A stretch of DNA of 37,344 bases from an uncultured Clostridia bacterium (GTDB taxonomy: Bacteria; Bacillota; Clostridia; TANB77; CAG-508). The stretch's first letter is position 1; each line of letters starts with the position of its first letter. Location of the stretch: the NCBI GenBank assembly GCA_947630545.1, contig CANRHX010000017.1:1-37344 (forward strand). Direction: 5' to 3'. The translations under genes and the position numbers were made by a program. Positions 1-7,900 of the stretch are shown piece after piece. The notes below the pieces were generated by a model that did no database searches, had not been told where the DNA came from, and was given only the letters and a program-made list of their open reading frames with translations.

Positions 1-74
1 CGGTTTATTCTCTAAAGGATATTTACTGTTTACTTTTCAATGTACTTTTGTTCCTCGCATAAGGAACGATTTGT

Positions 75-103
75 ATTATACAATAACTTTTTGACCTTGT
101 CAA
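75..103 (-). promoter_or_regulatory. Strong sigma-A promoter reading out of the left edge, probably of an rRNA or tRNA operon
   Basis: On the minus strand TTGACA (98-103) and TATAAT (75-80) are separated by exactly 17 bases, a perfect consensus. The transcript would start near 68 and run off the window. Its first bases form a 6-bp hairpin (50-67, GTTCCT and AGGAAC arms), followed by a CATTGAAAAGTAAAC stretch resembling the boxA-containing leaders of Firmicute rRNA operons. The promoter is seen directly; the rRNA assignment is inference because the gene lies outside the window. Confidence 0.75.
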
Positions 104-200
104 CACTTTTCTTGAAAAAAATAAATTTTTTTCAAAATTATTTTTTTCATACTATTTTTAATCAAAATTTATCGTAATAATAGGTTATTTTTATATAAAA

Positions 201-252
201 ATTGACAAACAACCTAAATCTTATTTTAATACGATTTAAGTTGTTTGTCAAT
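201..252 (-). terminator. Bidirectional terminator-like hairpin after rlmB
   Basis: Two 20-base arms (201-220 and 233-252) pair with one mismatch around a 12-base loop. T-rich runs follow on both strands. It lies between the rlmB stop and the outgoing promoter at 75-103, so it should end the lepA-rlmB transcript and insulate the promoter. The rest of 1-333 holds no recognisable gene. Confidence 0.75.
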
Positions 253-333
253 ACTTTTTTAGTGGAAATTTTTTACATTAATTAAGAGAAATTTTTATAC
301 CTGTCTAACTAGTCTGAACTTTATAAAGTAACT

Positions 334-1101
334 CTACATTCTTTGTTTTACAGCTTCATATACAATAATACCAGTTGAAACAGATGCATTAAGGGATGTA
401 ACTTTACCCTTCATAGGAATTTTAACTAGAAAATCGCAGTTTTTCTTTACCTTATCGCTAATTCCTTTACCTTCGTTACCAATAACTATTCCTATTGATC
501 CTCTGTAATCCTGATTATAATAGTATTTATCTGTAGAAATATCTGTACCGCAAATCCATAATCCTTTTTCTTTTAATTCATTAATAGTATCTGATATATT
601 AGTTACTCTTGCTATATTTATATGTTGAACTGCACCTGCTGATACTTTATTTACTGTGCTATTAACACATGCTGCTCTATGCTTTGGAATTATTATTCCA
701 TGTATTCCAGCTGTTTCGGCAGTTCTAATTATTGAGCCAAGATTATGTGGATCTTCTATTCCATCTAATATTAATATAAATGGTTCTTCATTTCTTTCTT
801 TTGCTGTCCATAAAATATCATCTACTTCACAATACTCAAATGGTGGAACTATAGCAATTACACCTTGATAGTTTTCATTTTGAGCCATACTCTCCATTTG
901 TCGTTTGTCTTTTTCTACTATTATTATTTTTCTTTCTTTAGCAATAGCAATTATTTTATTGATTGAACCATGCTTTTCTCCTCTTGTTACAAATATCTTA
1001 TTTACATCTTTACCACTCTCTAATAATTCAAGTACAGCATTTCTTCCTTCAACTTGATCATCATAATTTTTGTTCTCATCTTTATTAATTTTTTTATTCA
1101 T
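334..1101 (-). CDS. rlmB: 23S rRNA (guanosine-2'-O-)methyltransferase RlmB, SpoU/TrmH family
   Basis: This 255-residue SPOUT methyltransferase is expected to transfer a methyl group from SAM to the ribose 2'-O of a guanosine in 23S rRNA (G2251 in E. coli numbering). The N-terminal substrate-binding domain (about residues 18-90, NAVLELLESGKDVNKI onward) precedes the three SpoU motifs: LDGIEDPHNLGSIIRTAE (motif 1, with its Asn and Arg), IGIVIGNEGKGIS (motif 2) and IPMKGKVTSLNASVS (motif 3, forming the knotted SAM site). ATG follows a GAAAGGA ribosome binding site. It sits downstream of lepA on the same strand and ends at the hairpin at 201-252. A lysine- and asparagine-rich tail of about 17 residues precedes the domain. 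Family assignment is secure; the exact nucleotide target is taken from the family. Confidence 0.93.
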   Translation of the reverse strand: MNKKINKDENKNYDDQVEGRNAVLELLESGKDVNKIFVTRGEKHGSINKIIAIAKERKIIIVEKDKRQMESMAQNENYQGVIAIVPPFEYCEVDDILWTAKERNEEPFILILDGIEDPHNLGSIIRTAETAGIHGIIIPKHRAACVNSTVNKVSAGAVQHINIARVTNISDTINELKEKGLWICGTDISTDKYYYNQDYRGSIGIVIGNEGKGISDKVKKNCDFLVKIPMKGKVTSLNASVSTGIIVYEAVKQRM

Positions 1102-1152
1102 ATTAAATTTATCCTTTCATTATTCATTTATTGACTAATTTAAAAATGCCAT

Positions 1153-1233
1153 TTATTCATCACTTAATTTAAGAACACAATTATTCATCACTTAATTTAA
1201 GAACGATATTTATTCATCATCTAATTTAAGAAC
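1153..1233 (-). repeat. Three tandem copies of the lepA 3' end
   Basis: A 24-base unit occurs at 1153-1176, 1181-1204 and 1210-1233, with periods of 28 and 29 bases. The rightmost copy is the last seven codons plus the stop codon of lepA (reads VLKLDDE-stop). The two downstream copies would read VLKLSDE-stop in their own frames. They are non-coding leftovers of a local duplication inside the lepA-rlmB spacer. Confidence 0.9.
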
Positions 1234-3021
1234 ACTTAAAAAGGCCTCTTGTGGAATTTCAACATTACCAATCTCACGCATTTTTTTCTTACCACGTTTT
1301 TGTTTTTCTAATAATTTTTTCTTTCTAGTAATATCTCCACCATAACATTTTGCTAAAACGTCTTTTCTCATTGCAGATATAGTTTCCCTTGCAATAATTT
1401 GTCCACCAATTGCAGCTTGAATAGGAATCTTAAACAATTTCCTAGGAATTACTGTCTTTAACTTTTCGACCATTTTCTTTCCCCTATCATATGCGCTGTC
1501 TTTATGAACAATAAAAGATAATGCATCAACTGGTTCACCATTAATATGAATATCTAGTTTAACCAAATTTGATTTCCTATATTCTTTAAATTCATAATCT
1601 AATGAAGCATAGCCTCTAGTTTTAGATTTTAAGTTGTCAAAAAAGTCATATATAATTTCATTAAGAGGAATATAATAAATTAAAGTTACTCTATTCTCAT
1701 CTAAATATTTCATATCAACATACTCACCACGTCTTCTTTGGCACAAATCCATTACATTGCCGACATATTCTTTTGGAGTTAATATATTTGCTGTTACAAA
1801 AGGTTCTTCTATGTATGATATTTCTTGCGCTGTTGGTAAATCTTCTGGATTATATAATTCTATTACTTCTCCCGTTGTTTTGTGAACTTTATATATAACT
1901 GATGGTGCTGTGGTAATTAATCCTAAATCAAATTCTCTATCTAATCTTTCTTCAATTATTTCTAAATGTAATAATCCTAAAAATCCACATCTAAATCCAA
2001 ATCCTAATGCTACTGAACTTTCTTGCTCAAATTCTAAAGCAGCATCGTTCAACTGCAATTTTTCTAACGCTTCTTTTAATTCTTCGTATTGGCTACCATC
2101 TACTGGATATAACCCACAATATACCATTGGAGTAACTTTTTTATATCCTTTAAGTGGTTCATCAGCAGGATTATTGTTTTGTGTAATAGTATCTCCTACA
2201 TGTATGTCTGATATAGTTTTTATACTTGCTGCAATATATCCAACTTCTCCCGCTTTTATTTCATTTGTAGGCATATATGATCCTGGAACAAAGTATCCAA
2301 CTTCTGCAACTGTAAATACTTTGTTTGCCGCCATTAGTTTTATTTCATCTCCTACTTTAACTGAGCCATCCATAACTCTTACATAAGCTAATGCTCCTTT
2401 ATAATTATCATAGTATGAATCAAAAATTAAACATTTTGTTTTAGCTTGTACGTTGCCTTTTGGTGCTGGCAAATCTGTTACAATTCTTTCTAAAACTTCT
2501 TCCATATTTAATCCAGATTTCGCAGAAACACATGGAGCATCTTGAGCTGGAATTCCTATTATTTCTTCAATTTCGTTTTTTACTTCCTCTGGTCTTGCAT
2601 TAGGTAAGTCAATTTTATTTATTACAGGCAAGATTTCTAAATTATTATCAATTGCTAGATATACATTCGCAAGTGTTTGTGCTTCAACCCCCTGACTGCT
2701 ATCTACAACTAGTATAGCTCCATCACAAGCAGCTAAACTTCTTGAAACTTCATAATTAAAATCAACATGGCCTGGTGTATCTATTAAATTTAATGTATAT
2801 TCTTGTCCATCTTTTGCCCTGTATTTCATTCTAACAGATTGAGATTTTATAGTTATTCCTCTTTCTTTTTCGATATCCATGTTATCAAGCACTTGACTTT
2901 CCATCTCTCTTTTAGAAAGAACTCCTGTCATTTCTATTAATCGGTCTGCAAGTGTTGATTTTCCATGGTCGATATGAGCAATTATACTAAAATTTCTTAT
3001 ATATTTTTGATTTCCTTCCAT
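1210..3021 (-). CDS. lepA: Elongation factor 4 (LepA), translational GTPase
   Basis: This 603-residue ribosome-associated GTPase is thought to remodel stalled or mis-translocated ribosomes. G motifs are in order: [14 protein letters not shown] (P-loop, about 15-28), RGITIKSQ (switch I), DTPGHVDF (switch II), NKIDLP (G4) and SAKSG (G5). Domains II, III and V follow, then the LepA-specific C-terminal domain with [17 protein letters not shown], which separates it from EF-G. Length matches the family (about 600). ATG has an AAGGAAG ribosome binding site. It lies between the rhodanese gene and rlmB, so the three probably share a transcript. The spoIIP-lepA-hemW order seen in bacilli is not kept: hemW is 31 kb away. 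The 3' end is duplicated downstream (see 1153-1233). Confidence 0.97.
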   Translation of the reverse strand: MEGNQKYIRNFSIIAHIDHGKSTLADRLIEMTGVLSKREMESQVLDNMDIEKERGITIKSQSVRMKYRAKDGQEYTLNLIDTPGHVDFNYEVSRSLAACDGAILVVDSSQGVEAQTLANVYLAIDNNLEILPVINKIDLPNARPEEVKNEIEEIIGIPAQDAPCVSAKSGLNMEEVLERIVTDLPAPKGNVQAKTKCLIFDSYYDNYKGALAYVRVMDGSVKVGDEIKLMAANKVFTVAEVGYFVPGSYMPTNEIKAGEVGYIAASIKTISDIHVGDTITQNNNPADEPLKGYKKVTPMVYCGLYPVDGSQYEELKEALEKLQLNDAALEFEQESSVALGFGFRCGFLGLLHLEIIEERLDREFDLGLITTAPSVIYKVHKTTGEVIELYNPEDLPTAQEISYIEEPFVTANILTPKEYVGNVMDLCQRRRGEYVDMKYLDENRVTLIYYIPLNEIIYDFFDNLKSKTRGYASLDYEFKEYRKSNLVKLDIHINGEPVDALSFIVHKDSAYDRGKKMVEKLKTVIPRKLFKIPIQAAIGGQIIARETISAMRKDVLAKCYGGDITRKKKLLEKQKRGKKKMREIGNVEIPQEAFLSVLKLDDE

Positions 3022-3077
3022 ATTACTTCCTTTTTATTTTGATTTGTTTTTCATTTTAACATAAATTTTTAAAAAGC

Positions 3078-3428
3078 TCAATAGTTTTCAGTTCCTTTAT
3101 ATAAATTATAGACGTTTATATATCCCATTCTTTTGAGCATTTTTAAAGCATTTTTACTTCTAATTCCAGTTCCACAATATACAACAATAACTTGATTTTT
3201 ATCAGGAATAATTTTATTTGCATTTTTATAAATTTCATAGTCTGGTAAAACAATAGCTCCATTAATATGTCCTTCTTCATATTCTTGAGGGCTTCTTATA
3301 TCTACAATTAAAGCTCCTAATGTTTGCATTTGTTGTAATTGTTCCATTGTTATATCAAATTGATCCATACATCTATTACAACATTCTCTATTACAGCAAC
3401 ATCTATTAAAGCAACACCTTATAAACAT
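3078..3428 (-). CDS. Rhodanese-domain protein with a cysteine-rich N-terminus
   Basis: This 116-residue single-domain rhodanese has its active-site loop at CGTGIRS (Cys about 85, CX4R pattern), as in thiosulfate or persulfide sulfurtransferases. The preceding region has the usual VDIRSPQEYEEGHINGA motif. Odd feature: the first 20 residues carry eight cysteines (CC, CCC, CC and C separated by NR dipeptides), suggesting a metal or persulfide carrier segment; this is inference. A GTG at 3437 is also open, but it lies inside the AAAGGTG ribosome binding site, which is correctly placed for the ATG at 3428, so I use the latter. No ribosome binding site precedes the methionine after the Cys-rich stretch, so that stretch is probably translated. 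It is first in the transcript leading to lepA and rlmB. Confidence 0.82.
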   Translation of the reverse strand: MFIRCCFNRCCCNRECCNRCMDQFDITMEQLQQMQTLGALIVDIRSPQEYEEGHINGAIVLPDYEIYKNANKIIPDKNQVIVVYCGTGIRSKNALKMLKRMGYINVYNLYKGTENY

Positions 3429-3465
3429 TAATATCACCTTTTTTAATATAATTTACTATACTATT

Positions 3466-3494
3466 ATTATATTAATTATAAATTTTTTTGTTAA
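3466..3494 (-). promoter_or_regulatory. Predicted sigma-A promoter for the rhodanese-lepA-rlmB transcript
   Basis: Minus-strand TTAACA (3489-3494) and TATAAT (3466-3471) are 17 bases apart, and the start codon of the rhodanese gene is about 40 bases downstream. The background is AT-rich, so chance matches are possible. Confidence 0.5.
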
Positions 3495-3561
3495 TAAATT
3501 GTTATATTATGTATATTTATGGATTTTATGTTTCCTTTGTTGTTTTCTTTTTTGGGGATAT

Positions 3562-3663
3562 TTTTATCAACTTATTTTTGTGGAAACTGTGGAAAAGTTT
3601 GTGAATAACTATAAATAGTCATTGTCTGTTCATGTTTTATTCACAATCTTTTTGTTGATAAAA
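3562..3663. promoter_or_regulatory. Cluster of DnaA-box-like 9-mers within nested inverted repeats
   Basis: Compared with the DnaA box TTATCCACA, the region holds GTTTCCACA (3579-3587, minus), TTTTCCACA (3588-3596, minus), TTATTCACA (3600-3608, minus), TTATTCACA (3637-3645, plus) and TTATCAACA (3653-3661, minus). Two perfect 10-bp inverted repeats are nested here: TTTTATCAAC (3562-3571) with its complement at 3654-3663, and TTGTGAATAA (3599-3608) with its complement at 3637-3646. A T-rich stretch follows at about 3670-3695. The gap 3429-3780 has no gene. Confidence 0.45.
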
Positions 3664-3712
3664 TGTATATTGTGTTTTTTTATTATTTTTTAATTCATTA
3701 TGTGTACTGATT

Positions 3713-3773
3713 ATAAAAAAATTGTGTCTAAGATTTTCTTATAAAAAGTAATTTTTATAAAAACCTTAGACAC
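3713..3773 (-). terminator. Rho-independent terminator of the pyrH-to-DUF1294 operon
   Basis: GTGTCTAAG (3724-3732) pairs with CTTAGACAC (3765-3773), and the inner sequence extends the stem with a small bulge. On the minus strand the hairpin is followed by a run of seven T. It begins just 8 bases after the stop of the DUF1294 gene. Confidence 0.85.
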
Positions 3774-3780
3774 CTTATAT

Positions 3781-4899
3781 TTATTGAGCTATTCCGCCAC
3801 CAACATTTGCTTTTATATCTGTTTTTCCTGTAATTTTTCCATTATCATATTTTAAAATATTAATGTTTGTTCCTTCATAAACAGGAATATTAACTATTAT
3901 TTCCATTTTTCCGTCATTATCAATATCAATGTATTCAGTTTTATCTAAATCAAAGAAAATTCTAGATTCTTCAAGTTGTTCATCAGTAACATAAGCATCT
4001 TTATCATTGTACATTTCTAATGTATTTCCCCAGAATCCGTTTTCTAATGTTGCTATATCTGCTATTTTTTTATAATTTGAATCGAATAACATTATACCTG
4101 ATGACTCTTCCGGCTTTCCATCTCCAATTTCATTTGCTTTATAAGCTACTCTCCAACATACAATATGTTCTTCTGTTCCATCTCCATCTAAATCTATAGA
4201 ATCAATTTGCAAACCAGGATAATCTGCCATATCTTGCAATTCTTTTGGTATTTGTTGTTCTCTTTTAACTTCTCTAGGTATTGCATTATATTTTTCAGAT
4301 ATGGCAATTCTGCTAACATTCTGAACTACACACACTCCATTGTATTCCTCTTCAGAATTACCATAAGTCATTTCTACTTTTCCTTGTTTTTCTCCTATGT
4401 ATTTTGAATTTTCGTAGTTGAAATATTTTATATTATATTTTTGTTCATTCTCTTTTGTGTAATCCATATCATCTAAATTTTGATTTGTAGCTGTTTTTTG
4501 TATCTCATAACCATCGTATAATATAAAGTAATCTTTTACTTGTTGCTTTTCATTAGAATTAGTATTTTCTGCAATATTAGATTGTGTATTAGTTTCTTTC
4601 TCTGTTTCATTTGGTTTAAAAACCATGAAAAACCAAATAATAAGTAGTATATCCATAATTAATAAAAATGGTAATCCTATTTTAAATATAAGTTTTTTTG
4701 TTTTGTGCCTAAATATATACATCCCTGCAATAGTACCAATTCCTCCACCTATTGCAGTAATAACAAAAATTGTATTTTCTGGAATTCTCCATGAACCTCT
4801 TTTTGCTTTTCTTTTATCTATATACATAATTGCAAAACCTATTAAATTTATTACAACTAAATATATTATAAAATTATGAATTGTAAAAATTTCTTGCAT
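3781..4899 (-). CDS. DUF1294 membrane protein fused to a putative extracytoplasmic domain with Ca-binding-like loops
   Basis: This 372-residue protein has an N-terminal DUF1294 module of about 95 residues with three hydrophobic segments (about 8-25, 42-60, 73-95) and the family pattern YIDKRKAKRGSWRIPE, then GGGIGTIAGMYIFRHKT. DUF1294 proteins are normally only about 90-120 residues. Here a Glu/Asn-rich linker leads to about 250 hydrophilic residues with two acidic loops, DLDGDGTEE (about 237) and DIDNDGKME (about 327). These resemble the calcium loops of FG-GAP/VCBS or EF-hand-like domains. If the third segment is the last in the membrane, the large domain could face outside; topology is inferred. 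ATG follows AAGGAG. It is the last gene behind polC (34-base gap). The function is unknown. Confidence 0.75.
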   Translation of the reverse strand: MQEIFTIHNFIIYLVVINLIGFAIMYIDKRKAKRGSWRIPENTIFVITAIGGGIGTIAGMYIFRHKTKKLIFKIGLPFLLIMDILLIIWFFMVFKPNETEKETNTQSNIAENTNSNEKQQVKDYFILYDGYEIQKTATNQNLDDMDYTKENEQKYNIKYFNYENSKYIGEKQGKVEMTYGNSEEEYNGVCVVQNVSRIAISEKYNAIPREVKREQQIPKELQDMADYPGLQIDSIDLDGDGTEEHIVCWRVAYKANEIGDGKPEESSGIMLFDSNYKKIADIATLENGFWGNTLEMYNDKDAYVTDEQLEESRIFFDLDKTEYIDIDNDGKMEIIVNIPVYEGTNINILKYDNGKITGKTDIKANVGGGIAQ

Positions 4900-4933
4900 T
4901 TTATTTCTCCTTTTTAATTATTATTATAAAATT

Positions 4934-7900
4934 TTACCCAAATAAGCTTAATTGATTGCTCTGACTCATACCATCTAGACATCCAAAAGACTTTAGTAAT
5001 TCTGCCCCAGAAGTTCCAATTTTAGCTCTAATTTTTAAATCATCTATAGACATAAATTTTCCACCTTTTTCTCGTGCTTTTACTATTCCTTGTGCCGCAA
5101 CTGAACCAAATCCAGGAATACTATTTAAAGGAGGTCTAAGTTTTTCATCTTCAATTTTAAATTTTATACTATCTGACTTGTACAAATCTACTGGTAAAAA
5201 TTCAAATCCTCTTTCATACATTTCAAGAACTATTTCTAAGTCATCATACATATCTAGTTCTGCTTTTGTTGCTTCCTTTTTTTGATTTTTTATTTCTATT
5301 TCTTTCATTTTATTTTTTACTTTTTCTTTTCCAAAAATCATATATTCTGCATCAAATGCTTTTGCTCTAATTGAATAATATGCTGCATAGTATGCTAATG
5401 GAATATGCACTTTAAACCATGCTATTCTAAATGCATTTGTAACATATGCAGCTGCATGGGCCTTTGGAAACATATACTTAATTTTTTCACAAGATTTTAT
5501 ATACCAATCTGGAACATCATGTTCTTTCATTATTGTTTTAAAACTTTCCCATTTTTCTGGATCTTTTAATGCTTTTCCTTTACGTACTGTTTCCATTATT
5601 TTGAATGCTTTATCTGGTGGCAATCCTTTTTTTATTAGATATATCATAATATCATCACGACAACATATTGCTTCTTGCAAAGTTACTATTCCTTGTTCAA
5701 TCAAAGTTTGTGCATTTCCCAACCATACGTCAGTTCCATGAGATAATCCAGATAAACGAATTAATTCATCAAAAGTTGTTGGTTTAGTGTCTAAAAGCAT
5801 CCCTCTAGCAAATTTTGTTCCATATTCTGGTATTCCGTATGTTCCTACTTCGGAATGTATTTGTTCTGGTGTAACTCCTAATGCATCTGTTGAATTAAAT
5901 ATTGACATTGTTTCTTTATCATCTAGCGGAATATCTGTTGGAGCAATGCCTGTTAAATCTTGAAGCATACGAATAACTGTTGGATCATCATGACCAAGTA
6001 TATCTAATTTAAGTAAGTTTGCGTCTATTGAGTGATAATCAAAATGTGTTGTTATTATATCAGAATTTGGATCATCAGCAGGATGTTGTACTGGTGTAAA
6101 TTCATATATTTCTCTGCCTTTTGGTACAACAATAATTCCACCTGGGTGTTGACCTGTAGTTCTTTTTATTCCTGTACATCCTTGTGATAATCTTAATATC
6201 TCTGCTTTGTTTATAGGTATTCCTCTTTCTTCAAAGTAATTTTTTACATATCCATATGCAGTTTTATCTGCTACTGTACCTACTGTTCCAGCTTTGAATG
6301 TTGTTCCTTTTCCAAATATTACTTCTGTATATTTATGTGCTTTTGCTTGATACTCTCCAGAAAAATTCAAGTCTATATCTGGCTCTTTATCTCCATTAAA
6401 GCCAAGAAATGTTTCAAATGGTATGTCCATTCCATCTTTTACTAACATTTCTCCACAATTTGGACATTGTTTATCTGGTAAGTCAAACCCATTTTGATAG
6501 CCATAATCTGTAAAATCTGAATATTTACATTTTTTGCATCTATAATGTGGTTGTAAAGAATTTACCTCTGTTATACCTGTCATAAAAGCTACAAGAGATG
6601 AGCCTACAGATCCTCTAGATCCAACTATGTATCCATCTTCGTTTGATTTCCAAACTAATTTTTGAGCAATAATGTACATTACTGAATACCCATTACTAAT
6701 AATTGAATTTAGCTCTTTATCTAACCTTGTCTTTACAATTTCTGGAAGTGGATCTCCATATAATTCATATGCCTTTTTGTATGCAATATTTTTTATATCT
6801 TCTTCACAACCAGGTATATGTGGTGGACATTTTTCTGGTGAAATAGGGCTTATTTGTTCACACATATCTGCTACTTTATTTGTATTTGTCACAACAACCT
6901 CGTATGCTTTTTCTTCTCCTAAATACTTAAATTCTTCAAGCATTTCTTCTGTTGTTCTTAAATATAATGGTGCTTGGTTGTCTGCATCATCATATTTTTG
7001 TCCTGCTTCTAAAATTCTTCTATATATTTCATCTTGTGGATCCATAAAATGCACATCACATGTTGCAACTACTAATTTACCTAATTTTTCACCTATCTCT
7101 ACAATTTTTCTATTTATATCTCTTAAAGCCTCTTCGTCTTGTACCGTTCCATTTCTAATTAAAAATTGATTATTTCCAGTTGGTTGAATTTCTAAGTAAT
7201 CGTAATCATTAGCAATTTCTTCTATTTCTTCGTCCGTCTTTCCAAGTTCTATTGCTTGATATAATTCACCCGCTTCACATGCACTTCCTAAAATTAGACC
7301 TTCTGAATACTTTTTATACAAACTTTTAAGAATTCTAGGTTTTCTATAAAAATAATCAAGATGTGAAAGTGAAACAAGTTTATATAAATTTCTTAATCCA
7401 ACATAATTCTTTGCTAAAATTATTGCGTGATATGTTTTTAATTTTTTATATTCTTCTTTTTTAGATTCTTCATCTGCTGCTAGTAAATCGATGTCATCTA
7501 TTGTTTTTACACCTTTATCTTTAAGCATATTAATCATTACATTAAAGACTTTTACAGTTGTATCTACATCATCTAAGGCACGATGTGCAACTTCAACTTT
7601 AATACCAAGTCTTTCCGCAATTTTACCTAACTTATATGTTTTATAATCAGGAAATAAATCTTTCGCCAAGCTTAATGTGTCTAAATATGTATAATTAAAA
7701 TCAAGTCCTAAGTTTATTGCATTTTGCCTTAAAAAGCCAACATCAAAATTAGCATTATGTGCAACAATAACTGTTTCTTTTTCATTTCCTAAAAATTCTA
7801 ATATTTTAGGAAATACTTTTTCTATTGTCTCTGCATCTTTTACCATCTCATCTGTAATATGTGTAACCTCTACAACTCTTTGTGGAATATGTTTTTCAGG

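Noticed and set aside
3429..3437. GTG start of the rhodanese gene
   Set aside because: The GTG is part of the AAAGGTG ribosome binding site for the ATG at 3428.
3562..3700. Chromosomal origin oriC
   Set aside because: dnaA, dnaN, rpmH and the usual origin neighbours are absent, so only a DnaA-box-like cluster is claimed.
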